Positions 28,567-39,802 are shown, counted from the stretch's first letter. The stretch: DNA of 64,000 bases from Combretum micranthum (GCA_024138025.1 JAMXBD010000964.1:372001-436000), one strand, 5' to 3'. A program made the numbers and translations. The notes: generated from the sequence alone by a model not told the origin.

Positions 28567-30457
28567 TGCTGCGGCTTAGGTGGAAAGTTTCGATGAAATG
28601 AAACCGATGAAGTTGGGTATTCTATTTGGTATATCAAGGGTCGACCAAAAGGCAAGAGAGAAGCCACAACCTAAGGGATTTCAATTTTTTTTGGCTGATG
28701 TTAGGGATTTCAATTTGAGGGATTTAAAAGAAGGAAAACGATATTTCTCAGGAGAGATATATACTCGCTTTTTAGGAATAACAAAAACTCTGCCATATTT
28801 GATGGTGAAAAATAAAATTCACATCTTCTATATTTATCTATGTCTATATTATTTATCTATATTTATACATATTATTTAAGAGTGGACTTCATATTTCATT
28901 AAAAACTATAGATGTGTAAAATTTTAAAATAATAATTTAATAAAATTTAAAATATAAAACCGTTAATAAACCATAAAAATTAAAAAGAATCATGTGTAGA
29001 TTGTTTTGATAATATGTACCAATAAGATATAATATATAATAAAATAATATACATTATAAATATATTAATTAGTATAGTCTAAAAAGGTGCTAATATAATT
29101 TAATTTATTTCATTAAAAAAGTCATTTCTATCTACAAAACTGTATTGATACACAATAAAATTATTCACATGCCAATATAAAAAGAAAATGATTCAAATTA
29201 ATAGCAAAAAGGGAAAAATATAGTAAGTTTTAAGATTATATTTACTAAAAATACTTATCAATTTGCCATACTTCTTTATATGTAAATATGTAATCTTATT
29301 CAAGATTCTAAAATTTATGATATTAATTTTCTATTTTTGTTATGTTTATGAAGTTCTACCATATTATCCATATAATCATCCTCTTATCAAATGCGATCAC
29401 CATTTTACATTTAACTATTGAAAAAAAAGTACATAAAAAAATGAAAAAGAAAACAAGGAGATTATAGACAATTCCACAAATAAATAAAATAAATAGAAAG
29501 TAAAACAAAGTGTAATTATACGTGTATTTAAGAGTTCTCTAATCAATATTCGTCCATAAAGGCAAAAGAAAAATCAACATTCATCCTTAAAATTATAATA
29601 TGAAATTACTTACATGTGTAATATAATTGGCAATTTTCTACATGAAATGTGTATATTTATAATAATAGATCAGAATATAAAAGAAGATAAAAACGGGAGG
29701 ATTAATTATTCAAAAAAAAAAGATCATCTTCTTCCAAAATAACATTTGGGCCCTCTTTCTCGCAAAATTTTCTCTAAAATTACTTCTATCATGTCCAAAA
29801 TCCAAACGTGCCCAAGCGAAGTATCATTCTTTGGCAATTACTTTATATACACGAGAACATACATCCTTGACACATTAATAAGGCGATTCCAAGTCCAACA
29901 TATGAAAATGCAACCAAGAGAGAGACAAAAGAAAAAAATTCCATGTATGTCGGGTGACTAAACCCCAATCGAAGCCCACTATATGCCCGCTTTTATGGTA
30001 GACAACCTGCCTCCTCAAACATGCTATATGTGGATCTTGTGATGATTGCATAGGCTGTCCACTTAACAGATCCGAGCAGACACAGACCTTGTATTGGAGT
30101 GCTATATAGAATCACTTTGCATCTTCTTTACTAATCCTTAGCAAGTAATTTTGATTTGAGCATAATTTTTCAGAACCAAGTATGCTTCTTTCTTATCATT
30201 ATGGCTGAGGATAGGCAGCAATGTTACAATTTGATTTGAGAATAATTTGTTAGAATCAAGTATGCTTCATCCTTAAATGACATTTAACATATTTCACATA
30301 ACCTCTTAAATCAAAATTTAAACCAACAAACATGGTCCAGAAATTTGTTTAATTCACATTCAAACATATTCTCCACTATTTTCCTATAGAAGAAATTTAA
30401 AACATATATACACAAACACACAAACAAATTGAAAATGGAAGGAGTTGCATATAATAA
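28567..30457. other. Intergenic region between the two genes, no gene seen
   Basis: Contains the 5' flank of the helicase gene at the left and the 3' flank of the receptor kinase at the right. The middle is very AT-rich. I see no clear TATA box for the helicase. A 99-codon + strand frame at 28,580-28,879 overlaps the helicase leader and has no motif. Confidence 0.5.
30152..30274. repeat. Short direct repeat, period about 75 bp
   Basis: TTTGATTTGAG, then a C or A, ATAATTT, and AAGTATGCTTC at the end, occur twice (near 30,151 and 30,230) with several differences. The repeat lies downstream of the receptor kinase stop codon and could be within its 3' UTR. Confidence 0.6.
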
Positions 30458-32437
30458 TTACAACCGCGGGGTTGCTCCCCCTTTCATCATGGTACTATCC
30501 GTGCTACCTTCGCCACCTCTTGGTGGTTGCTCCGCCATTAATACCACGGGTAGAGCAACCACTTCCTCCCCCAATAATACCGCCACAACCTCCCTCATGG
30601 TGGGCCTTTTTTCAGGATTTGGATGACAACAAGCCAAGCCTAACTTCAACATATCTTCCACTCCATTCTCACCCCTCAGTCTCTCATCACTAGCTTCCAA
30701 AATTCTCCCTTGTCCATACAACTCCCTCACTTTATCCACCAAAACCACTTGATCCTCTCCCACCAGTTCTATAGGCCTATTCCCACACACCACTTCCAAC
30801 ACCACCACCCCAAAACTATACAAATCACTTGCCGACGTAGGTGAAGCTACTATTGCAAGTTCTGGTGCTAGGTAACCTAATGTGCCCACCACTCGAGTGG
30901 TGTTGGGCACATCCCCTCGTGCATAAAGCTTTGCAAGACCAAAGTCTCCAAGCCTGCCTCTCATTTCACCATCTAACAACACATTGCTCGACTTGATGTC
31001 CCTATGTACTACCACCTGATCCCACCCATAGTGGAGGTAATTCAATCCCTCAGCCACATCAATCAGGACCCTCTTACGCTGATACCATGTTAAGGTTTTC
31101 TCGGGATTCCCAAATATCCATCTGTTCAAGCTTCCATTTGGCATATACTCGTACACAAGCATGAGTTCATTGCCCTTTCTACACCATCCTTTCATTGGTA
31201 CTAAATTCTTATGTTGGAGTCTGCCCATGCTAGAAATCTCCGCCATGAATTCTCTCAACCCTTGTTTAGAGTCATGATTTACACACTTAACCGCGATCTC
31301 GGAATCATTTTGTAGCACTCCTTTATAGACTTTTCCAAATCCACCTGAACCCAGCAATTCATCTCTAGAGAAGTTCTTGGTTGCTTGACTTAATTCTTCA
31401 TAAGAAAACCTATGTGGCCAATACTCAAGTTCCCAATCTTCAATCTCTTCCTCCACTGATCGAGTCTTTAACTGCTTCTTAATCCATAAAAAGTAACACC
31501 CAATTGCCAGAATGATAAAAAAAACAACACAGCCAACAACGATTCCTGCGATAGCACCATGTGACAAGGAAGAGGAAGATGACTCTGGCAAGAAAACAGG
31601 TAAATTAGTAACATTAATCTCCCTAGCAACACCAGTATCACTCAAACTCCAAGCCAACACCCTTTGTGCTTCAACCCAATTAGTATATGATGCCGAAAAC
31701 CCGACATACATATCTGAGGACACATAATTAGCTATAATTGGATCTCTATAGCTAAGCAGAGGTCTAGAAGGTTTTGATACCCCAACAGGTGCAATAGTAA
31801 CATTGATCTCAACATTTGTACCATCAAATTCAATCCAAGCATGAATATTCTGGCCAGTTCGCATCTGAACCTGAACAAAATCTCCAGAGGAATTATAGTA
31901 TCCAGCAGTTCGTGTGATTTTTGATTCTATGTTGTTCAAATCGATTCCTATATGATTGCCATCCGGGTCCTTGAATTCCGAGTTCAATCCAGTATCGAAT
32001 TCGACTGCTAGTAGTGGGGCTACTGGGGTATCAGCTGAATCATTGAAAAGACCAAAATATTGGCTAGCAAATGCACCTGGTGGAGACGTAAAATTTGTGA
32101 GCACAAAGGCTAGGCCGAATCCAGGACTCGTTGCAATCTGTGGTAATATAGAAAACACGAAAGATGTCGAAAAAGAGGTGAAAGTAGTTGAATCTGGCTG
32201 AGTTTTCATGGCTAATTTTGAAACATAAAACGCACGTCCTCGTGAATATAGGATGGAGTCGTTAGTAAATCTGATGACTCCAGAGTCTAGATAAGCATCA
32301 TCAGTCAAGAGGATATTAGAATTGTTAATCGCGCCGTCGAAAGAATTGAATAGGAAATCAGTGGCAAGGGATTGTGAGATCAGGAGGATGAAGATGAAGA
32401 TGAAGATGAAGATGAGGAGGAAGATTGTGGATGGCAT
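30458..32437 (-). CDS. L-type lectin receptor-like kinase, single exon, 659 aa
   Basis: Plasma-membrane receptor kinase with a legume-lectin ectodomain, expected to bind an extracellular ligand and signal through Ser/Thr phosphorylation. Residues 1-25 form a hydrophobic signal peptide. The lectin domain spans about 26-275, with the metal-site pattern VEFDT (145-149) and a D-x-D-x-NH block (157-162). Ser-rich stalk 286-292; transmembrane helix about 294-318. The kinase spans about 357-625: glycine loop GSGGFG (363-368), Lys384, Glu400, HRD 478-480, DFG 498-500, APE 524-526. All are intact, and Arg before Asp marks an RD kinase. The WPHRFSYEELSQAT segment and the kinase resemble the LecRK-S.1 type, from memory, so no symbol is given. 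Lys569 replaces a Trp usual in the LVDWV motif. No intron, as is common in this family. The stop codon is at 30,458-30,460. Confidence 0.95.
   Translation of the reverse strand: MPSTIFLLIFIFIFIFILLISQSLATDFLFNSFDGAINNSNILLTDDAYLDSGVIRFTNDSILYSRGRAFYVSKLAMKTQPDSTTFTSFSTSFVFSILPQIATSPGFGLAFVLTNFTSPPGAFASQYFGLFNDSADTPVAPLLAVEFDTGLNSEFKDPDGNHIGIDLNNIESKITRTAGYYNSSGDFVQVQMRTGQNIHAWIEFDGTNVEINVTIAPVGVSKPSRPLLSYRDPIIANYVSSDMYVGFSASYTNWVEAQRVLAWSLSDTGVAREINVTNLPVFLPESSSSSLSHGAIAGIVVGCVVFFIILAIGCYFLWIKKQLKTRSVEEEIEDWELEYWPHRFSYEELSQATKNFSRDELLGSGGFGKVYKGVLQNDSEIAVKCVNHDSKQGLREFMAEISSMGRLQHKNLVPMKGWCRKGNELMLVYEYMPNGSLNRWIFGNPEKTLTWYQRKRVLIDVAEGLNYLHYGWDQVVVHRDIKSSNVLLDGEMRGRLGDFGLAKLYARGDVPNTTRVVGTLGYLAPELAIVASPTSASDLYSFGVVVLEVVCGNRPIELVGEDQVVLVDKVRELYGQGRILEASDERLRGENGVEDMLKLGLACCHPNPEKRPTMREVVAVLLGEEVVALPVVLMAEQPPRGGEGSTDSTMMKGGATPRL
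32388..32416 (-). repeat. Microsatellite coding part of the receptor-kinase signal peptide
   Basis: Repeats of the hexamer GATGAA (+ strand) encode alternating Ile-Phe residues in the signal peptide on the - strand. Repeat-unit gain or loss would change signal-peptide length by two residues per unit without a frameshift. Confidence 0.8.
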
Positions 32438-32525
32438 CTTGGTATGGTGGTGGCTGAAGGGACTTCCGGTTCCCTGTCACCATGAATGGTGGAAAAGTGG
32501 TGGTTTTATGAGATAATGGATTTCT

Positions 32526-32531
32526 GGTCAA
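32526..32531 (-). promoter_or_regulatory. Possible W-box upstream of the receptor kinase
   Basis: The - strand reads TTGACC about 90 bp upstream of the ATG. This is the WRKY-binding core often found at defence-related receptor kinases. A single six-base match has low specificity. Confidence 0.25.
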
Positions 32532-33454
32532 AGCGTTTGGTTTAGGCGAAAAAACGTGCGTTATAAGTCCACGACAAACTTGTTGATTTCCCGACCATTG
32601 ATTTTTCCAAACCGTACTTCAACACTGTTTGGCTATTTTTTGAAATAAGAAATCGAAGGAAGAAATGAAATAAAACAAAATGAAAACAAGTAGATTATTT
32701 ATTTTATATTTGGTATGTGACGAGAGAAATGACAGGAACAGAAAGAAATAAAGTTAATAATTGAATGATTATTTGACAAGCATGAAATTTTCACTCCCGT
32801 ATGTTTCCCTCCTAGGTTCTTGCCTTTCTTTCTTTGTTTTTTACCACCCCCCAAAGTCCTCTGCGTTTTTGCTAATTTATAGGTTTGTTGTGGATAAAAA
32901 TTAGCACCAATACTGTTATGTTATTTGTTCTGGCGATTAAATACTTGTCATGCATTATTAATTTAGTTTTATTTAGTTTACATTTTTTTTAAATAATAAC
33001 TACTTCCTTGCTTTGTTTTAAGGATTTATAATATTTCACCTTTTCATTTTGTTTGACAAAACCAGCAGGGTGGAAAGGTGGAGTAAATTTTCACTAATTC
33101 TTTAGGCAAATAATGTAATTTCGTTTTTTGTTTTTGGTTTTTTGTTTTTTCCTTCTGTATAATAACAGAGAAAAATTTAAATTTAATATTTTTTATTAAT
33201 ACAGCTAGACTACAAGATTCCCAATTAGCAATGTAATTTTGTTATCATTCAGGGGATATCTCTTCAATTTTCATGTGTTGCTTTTCAAATATTGAAATTG
33301 GAAATGTCAAACTTGAGAGATATAATACTACTTCTGGATTTATATAGTCTACAACCTTCCTTCACCTTTTCAAATCAGGGGACTTTGCATTATTTGTACA
33401 AAGAAAAATTCGCCCGTGGAGGCGTGGCCGTTTTAAATAGATCAGTCCGTGATA
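32532..33454. other. Intergenic region, 5' flank of the receptor kinase, no gene
   Basis: AT-rich non-coding sequence. The 84-codon open frame at 33,292-33,546 runs into the MITE copy and has no motif. Confidence 0.5.
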
Positions 33455-33712
33455 AAAAAAATTTTATATTTAACATTAATTTTTATAATCATCTATTAAT
33501 ATTAAGTTTTTATTTATTTCATCATATTTTAATTATCTTGATATAATATTTTTATCATTTTTAAATAAATTTTTATTAATAAATAGATACCGATGAAAAA
33601 CTGGTAGTTTTATTCATAAACTGACCAAATAGAACCAATGCTAGTTTAATACAGATAAATTACAGATGTTGATCTGATACAGATACAATGCAAACAAAAA
33701 CCCAACAAATTT
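33455..33712 (-). mobile_element. MITE-like repeat, family F, copy 4 (reverse)
   Basis: Its reverse complement matches copy 1 at 18,562-18,790 (blocks GTTGGGTTTTTGTTT, ATTTATCTGTATTA, GTCAGTTTATGAATAAAA, TTTTTCATCGGTATCTATTT). It is the best preserved partner of copy 1. Confidence 0.55.
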
Positions 33713-33721
33713 TTAAGGTAA

Positions 33722-34205
33722 ATCATTATAACATGTCCTGTGTTTTGTTACTTTTACAAATAAATGACTTGAGTTTTTATTTTTAACAAATATATGATCT
33801 TTATTTGATATTTTTGTAAACAAGTGACCTGATTTTTACTTTAATAAATACATAACCTATGATTCAGTATATTTACAAATAAGTAACCTGAGTTTTGATT
33901 TTCAACAATACATGACCTATATTTTTTTACTTTATGGTAATAATAGATTATGGACATGTGTTTTTTTTTATTGATTGATAATATTATTAAATAAATTTAA
34001 TTAAATTGAAAAAAGTCATTATCTATTATTAATATAAAGTGAAAAAATATAAGTCATATATTTGTCGAAAATATAAGTCCGTATCATCTATACATAAAAT
34101 TACCAAAACACATGTCATATATTCATTAAAAGTAAAACTCAGGTCATTTATTTATAAAAGTATAAAAACATAAATAATATATTTGCTGAAAACCAAAACA
34201 CATAT
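33722..34205. mobile_element. Fold-back element made of degenerate repeats
   Basis: The left arm (about 33,735-33,945) contains repeated words of the type ACAAATAAATGAC, CTGAGTTTT and AACAAATATATGA, spaced about 55-60 bp apart. The right arm (about 34,010-34,200) carries the same words inverted, for example AAAACTCAGGTCATTTATTT. A short AT-rich centre lies near 33,950-34,005. It has no coding capacity. The arms built of tandem units suggest a fold-back type transposon; no clean target-site duplication was found. Confidence 0.55.
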
Positions 34206-34458
34206 AATTTGTGTGTAAAAGAAGTGAATTTTTTTTTAATTTTTTATTTTACCGAAAATCTTGTCGCATACAAAGGCACACAAACCTTCAACATGGAAAG
34301 TTGCAATGTGTCACGCCTTTTCACATGCAACAATTACAATAATCCGAATGCAGATTATAGCTTGAATGCAAATATTGGAGCTAAAGATATTTTTGTATTT
34401 TTCTCTGAATTTTTTGGGTTACACAATGTATATTTTTATAGTAACTAATTGCTTCCTA
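34206..34458. other. No gene seen
   Basis: Short AT-rich stretch. A 79-codon + strand frame (34,209-34,448) shows no motif. Confidence 0.4.
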
Positions 34459-34819
34459 TGTGTAATAGAATTGATGCAGCATGTGTAAGTAATTGCCACA
34501 TCTGCATTAGTTATAACTAATGTATTTTATTCTGTTCTGATACATAATATAATTTCTCTGGTGATCATGAACTTCAAGTTTGGTAGCTGTAATGCAATTG
34601 AACTCATGCTCATTAATTTTGAGCTCATTCATTTAAGTAGTAACAGGCCTTTCCTTTATGTTAATGCTTGGGCCAAGTCCACACCAATTACTCTCCATCA
34701 AAGCATTCGACAAAATACTCGGAACTAACATGAGATGACTTTAACTCCTTGGCTTTAGTTTCTTCTTCAAACTTCTGAAACCTTAGATCCTCAACATTTC
34801 TTTTCAACATTTCCTACTT
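34459..34819 (-). mobile_element. Probable 3' LTR fragment of element B
   Basis: In the - strand sense this stretch follows the coding and purine-rich end of element B (near 40,193-40,220) when element A is removed. TGTGTAATAG at 34,459 could be its outer terminus. No matching 5' LTR of B was found, so the LTR identity is inferred from order only. Confidence 0.35.
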
Positions 34820-34824
34820 CTAAG

Positions 34825-35238
34825 TAACGAAGTGTGGAAAGCATAAAAATAAACATGATCAACACACCGGTTGTCACAAAAACACAATTGCACATAAGTA
34901 ATTAATTAAAAAAAAATTCTCTCAAAGTTTTGTAATTTGATATGAAGTAATGTCTAAAACATAAACTAGGGTTTACCATACTATTTATATTGTTACATGG
35001 GAAACTTAAAAGACAAATACTAAATAATAAATATAATAAAAACTAGCAATAAAGACTATTGACTATTACAATAAATTTAAAACACGTGAAATAAAGGCTA
35101 GTAGTTTTAGCATTGAAGGCTGGCTTCGGTCGACGGCTTATGTATCAAGGCCAGTGGCCTTTGTTCCCACGCCTCTTGTGTTGCTTCTTTGACGCTTCTA
35201 ACTTGCTTAAATACTCTACAGCTAATTCAGATGCATCA
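34825..35238 (-). repeat. 3' LTR of element A
   Basis: Direct partner of 39,803-40,187. Both contain AACACACCGGTTG/AACACACCAGTTG, CACAATTGCACAT and a long shared block from CTCTCAAAG to TAAAAGACAAATAC, and both end in GATGCATCA. This copy is longer because of an extra GGCTGG-rich segment near 35,120-35,160. Confidence 0.85.
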
Positions 35239-36420
35239 TTCTCTCCCACCTGCAAAAAACTCGACCTCGAGTTCTCATCTTGATACAAAGCTACTTCATC
35301 AGGGTGGAAAAGAAATAAATCAGCAATGTTGAAGGTCTTTCAGATACCCATGCTGTTAGGAAGTCCAACTACATATGTATTGTCGTTGATCTTCTTCATT
35401 ATTTGTTATGGGCCAGATTTCCTAGGCTGTAGTTTACTATATTTCCCAATTAGAAAACGCTCCTTTCGCAGAAACACCATCACCTGATCCCCCACTTCAA
35501 ACAACTGCTGCCTTCGATGCTTGTCTGCACTTGCTTTGTACTTAGCATTGGCTTTCTCAATCTTCTCTTTAACTTCAGCTGTAGTTGTCTGGCAATTCTT
35601 TGCCATATGCTTAGCTAATGTACTGAACTCAAATGATCTTGGTAGCTTCACCAAATCTACTGCATGTTGTGGTATCTTGGCGTAAATAATAGAAAATGGA
35701 GACCTCCCAGTGGTCTTGTGGACTGAACTGTTTTAAGCAAATTCAGCTTGAACTATAGATAAGTCCCACATCCTTGGCTTTTCTCCACAAATGCTCCTAA
35801 TCATATTGCCAAGGGTCCTATTGGTAACTTCGATTTGTCCGTCCATTTGTGGATGAGCTGTACTGCTGTAATTTAACAATGAATCAAACATAAACCATAG
35901 TGTCCTCCAGAAATAGCTTAAGAATTTGGTGTCCCTGTTTGATGTGATGGACTTTGGAACCCCATGTAACCATATCACTTCTTTGAAAAAATTTTTGATA
36001 ATAGATTGAGCATCAGCAATCTTCCTATAGTGAATAAAATGGGCCATCTTAGAAAACCTATCAACAACCACAAAAATAGAGTCAGTGCCTCGTTGGGTTT
36101 GAGGCAAACCCAAAATAAATCCATGGATAGGTCTTCCCAGATGTTCTCAAGTACTAGTAATGGCATGTATAACCCAGTGTTCTGAGACTGTCCCTTGGAT
36201 GTCTAGCAAAAATAGCACCTCTGTGCAATCTTCCCTACATCCTTCTTCAACTGAGGCCAATAATATCTAGCAGCTACCGCATCAATGGTCTTATCTCTTC
36301 TTAAATGTCCTGCCAATCCTGCCCCATGCAAATCCCTAATTAATTTCTCCCTCAATGATGATTCAGGAATGCACAGCTGATTACCTTTTGTTAGATACCC
36401 CTCATATATGTGGTACTCAC
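35151..36420 (-). pseudogene. Element A integrase with C-terminal CR-like region
   Basis: The HHCC zinc-binding region decodes from 36,420-36,190. The catalytic core (36,113-35,733) has [18 protein letters not shown] and GQIEVTN, which carry the second Asp and the Glu of the D-D-35-E triad. The C-terminal part (35,654-35,406) has the VMVFLRKERF...YSKLQPRK motif. Beyond a stop at 35,408, the same frame continues with a FNIADLF-x-FHPDE block near 35,310 and runs past the polypurine tract into the LTR, to a stop near 35,151. At least two in-frame stops and frameshifts near 36,120-36,170 break it. The type of C-terminus points to the CRM clade. Confidence 0.75.
35239..35250 (-). other. Polypurine tract of element A
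   Basis: The - strand reads GGTGGGAGAGAA, directly before the 3' LTR. It lies within the integrase reading frame. Confidence 0.7.
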
Positions 36421-36577
36421 TACAAAGATCTCTGGTGTTGCACTTCTCCTAGATCTCCTTAAAATTAGGATTCCCCACATAGAGTCCTTTTATCTGCTCA
36501 AACCCCACAATCTTAGCACTCATTAATGCTAACACATTTGCTCGTCTGCTTAAAGCATCTGCTACTTTGTTTTGAGC

Positions 36578-37985
36578 TCAAGATTTGTGCATCAGTTTAA
36601 ATGGAAACCTTTGCAGAAACTGGATCCATCTTGCACGCATGTCTTTACTGATCTGAGTCAAATTACTCAGATGCTTCAAAGCTCCACAGTCTGAGAATAA
36701 AATAAATTCTTTTCCTACCAGATAGTGTTCCCATACTCTTAAAGCTCTCACCACTGAGTAGAATTCTTTATCATATGTCAACCAGCTCCTCCTAGCATCA
36801 CTAACTTCCACTATAGAAAGCAATTGGTCTCTTTTCTTGAGATAATATAGCCCCTATTCCTACTCTGCTGGCATCACAGTCTACTTCAAATAGCTTCTCA
36901 AAATCAGGAAGCGCTAATACAAGAGCACTACAAAGCTTCTCCTTCAATACAACAAAACTAGTCTCCGCTTCCTCATCCCACTGAAATCTTCCCTTCTTTA
37001 GGCACTCAGTCAAAGGAGCAGCAACAGTACTGAAGTGCCTAATGAATCTCCTATAAAAACTCGCTAACCCTAGAAAACTCCTCAACTTAATTACAGTTTG
37101 AGGAGCGAGCCACTCCCTTATAACCTTCACCTTTTCATCATCCAATATTATACCATCACTACTAATAATAAAACCCAGAAACAACAGCTTCTTCACCACA
37201 AAAATACATTTCTTCATATTTGCATACAACTTATTTTCCAGTAGCACAGTCAAAACATTTCTAAGATGCTCTATGTGCTCTTTCTCAGATTTACTATAAA
37301 TCAGAATATCATCAAAATAAACTACAACAAATCATCCAATGAAAGGCTTTAATACCTGATTCATAACTCGCATGAAAGTACTAGGAGTGTTGCTGAGGCC
37401 GAAAGGCATCACCAACCATTCATAGAGTCCCTCCTTAGTCTTGAAGGATGTCTTCCATTCATCCCCGGGTCTAATTCTGATTTGATGGTAACCACTCCTT
37501 AGATCCACCTTAGAAAAGACAACATCTCAACTCAACCTATCCAACATGTCCTCTAAACGAGGAATTGGGAATATGTATTCAATGGTAATTTTATTGATAG
37601 CCATGCTGTCCACACACATTCGCCAATTGCCATCCTTCTTGGGTGTTAATAGGGCAGGTACTGTACACAGACTCAAACTATCCCTAATAAACCCCTTTTG
37701 TATTAATTCTTGCACCTTCTCCTGTAAGATTCCTATCTCTTTAGGACTCATCCTATAGTGTGGCAGATTTGGCAAACTAACCTCAGGCACCAAATCAATA
37801 TAGTGCTGGATATCTCTCAGAGGCGGTAACCCCTCTAGCAAATCTTCAAGCAACCCTTCTTTGAACTCCTCTAGCACTTCCTTCACGTACTTTGGCAACT
37901 CACTACTACTCTCCTCCTCCACTTTCATGACATTCTTTACCACCAAAGCATGCACCACCCTAGACTCCTTAATAGTCTCCTCCAT
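36578..37985 (-). pseudogene. Element A reverse transcriptase and RNase H
   Basis: RT begins in the frame 37,985-37,527 ([12 protein letters not shown]...AINKITI...[11 protein letters not shown]). The catalytic box [11 protein letters not shown] decodes near 37,320-37,290, with a stop just before it. The thumb, connection and start of RNase H are in 37,253-36,801 (GFIISSDGI...[32 protein letters not shown]). The RNase H end is in 36,823-36,578 (EHYLVGKEFILFSDCGALKHL). Three or more frame breaks separate these parts. Confidence 0.82.
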
Positions 37986-37997
37986 TTCCTTTCCTTA

Positions 37998-38393
37998 TTA
38001 GGTAATAGTTAGGAAGGAACGCTTCTCAGTCCCAGCCTCCTTGAAGCCGCTTGCCACCTTAAAAGGTAACAAGGTATATTTTACACCATCCTTCTGCAGC
38101 CTATACAAATTCTCCTTCCCAGCATGTTGCACATTCATATCATATTTCCAGGGATGCCCAAATAACATATGACAGGCATCCATGTTTACTATATCACAAC
38201 ATACCTCATCTTGGTATTTACCAATAGAAAATGGTACTCGACACCTCTCTTTCACATTTATCCTCTCAACAGACTTTATCCTCCCTATGACATAGGGATT
38301 AAGATGTTTTTCTACTAGAAGCTGCAACTGATCAACAACCGCCCTGCTAATTATATTCTCACAACTCCCATTGTCCACAATTAGATAGAACAC
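37998..38393 (-). pseudogene. Element A retropepsin-like protease
   Basis: The frame shows FYLIVDNGSCENIISRAVV, with the aspartic active site as D-N-G-S (D-S/T-G is usual), then a MDACHMLFGHPW-type block. This type with S-C-E-N after the active site is usual in this chromovirus group. It releases the pol enzymes in an active element; the frame around it is broken. Confidence 0.8.
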
Positions 38394-38578
38394 CCTTCCA
38401 CCAATAGTGCACCTAGTGCAAAATAATTGATGTCGCTGAGTGTTATCCTCTTATTTAGGCGCCAACATCATTCTCTTGATGACATAGGTTGGCTCAACAC
38501 CTTCATCTTCATCCTCATAAACCTCATCATCTCCATCAGGTTCACAAATTTCTTCTTCCTCATCCCGCTTTACTATAT

Positions 38579-39295
38579 TTACACTTTTCTTGTTTGGGCA
38601 TTGTTGGACTTGTGTCCTGGTTGGTTATAGCGAAAACATTTGCCCAGGATAGGTTTTGCAGAAGGGTTGTTATGCTTTGGGGTATCCTTAACCTCTATAG
38701 GTCTTTTACCAGCAGCTCTATCCTCTTTCTTTTCACCACTCACATTTGGCCTCTCCTCATGACCTTTATTTTTCTCAATCATGGATCTGCTATTGCATGT
38801 ACCCTTAACTCCATACCTCTTAGTTTCCCCTTCAAAGTGGCTACTCTTATCATGTATCATCATCTCCACCCTAAGGACCATATTCTTTGCTTCATTCAAA
38901 CTCCTCATCATATTCACCCCGATCTTATCCCTAATTTGTAACTTCAACCTGTCAACATACCTAGCCACCTGTCGCCCTTCACTTTCTCTCACATCATTCC
39001 TCTCAGCTAGTCTCATAAATTAAGCCATATAGTCATTAACAGAATGCTGAACTTGGCGACATCTCTGGTATTGTTGAAAGAGGATTTGCTCATAGTCAGG
39101 ATGAAGAAAATCCCATTGTAGCAATTGCTTCATCCAGTACCATGTTCTCATCGGCTGCCTTCCGTCTCTCTGTCTCCTACTCTGTAACCTCTCCCACCAA
39201 GTAGAGGCTCCTTCCTTCAATCTACACGTAACTAATCTTACCCTACAATCCTCTGGTATCTCCATGTAGTTGAAAAATCGATTTACTTTCGCCAT
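38579..39295 (-). pseudogene. Element A gag with CCHC zinc knuckle
   Basis: The frame 39,295-39,020 carries the capsid signature (EGASTWWERLQ, then RTWYWMKQLLQ, DYEQILFQQYQRCRQ). One TAA at 39,020-39,022 interrupts it, and the same frame continues from 39,016 to 38,579, ending with a zinc knuckle CFRYNQPGHKSNNAQ in which the second and last Cys are replaced (Y and A). Capsid function is lost by the nonsense codon and the damaged knuckle. More N-terminal gag lies between 39,296 and 39,770 with stops. Confidence 0.8.
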
Positions 39296-39784
39296 CTAGT
39301 CTAAAAAATTTTCTATATCCATATTGCCATTGAAATAAGGTATGTTCACCTTCAAATGGAAGTTACTACCATCGCCTTGATCATAACCATAATGACTCCT
39401 CCTGTACCTATCACCACCGTCATCACCGCCTCTCTTCCGTGGCTGCCTCTCATTATACAGTAATTCATCCTCCTCCTTGGAGCCCTCATCAAAAATCTGC
39501 GCCCACCGATTTATGGCACCAGATCAATTGATTGGACTACCATAGGCTCCTCTTACCCTGGTTGTCCCATTCCAACCTCTCTATCTCCGTTGACAACCTC
39601 TGCTAATGCATCAAAATGCTGGATCAAATCCTTAAGAGGCTCTTCAACTCATCGGATTCTCTGATCCATGACATTATTCGTCGCCCTAGGAACCTCGGTC
39701 CCTTGGACTCCCGTATCATGGACACCGCCACAAACCCGATTGTTGTCAGTACCTTTACCTGACGACATCTTCGCAGGATTCTAA

Positions 39785-39800
39785 CCTTGCTCTGATACCA
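39785..39800 (-). other. Primer-binding site of element A
   Basis: The - strand reads TGGTATCAGAGCAAGG, two bases after the end of the 5' LTR. This is the complement of the 3' end of plant initiator methionine tRNA, the usual primer for these elements. Confidence 0.85.
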
Positions 39801-39802
39801 AC

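Noticed and set aside
28580..28879. 99-codon + strand frame upstream of the helicase
   Set aside because: It overlaps the helicase 5' leader and promoter, has no motif and becomes very hydrophobic and AT-driven at its end.
30429..32516. Several + strand frames over the receptor kinase (64-82 codons)
   Set aside because: They are antisense shadows of the long intact - strand kinase gene.
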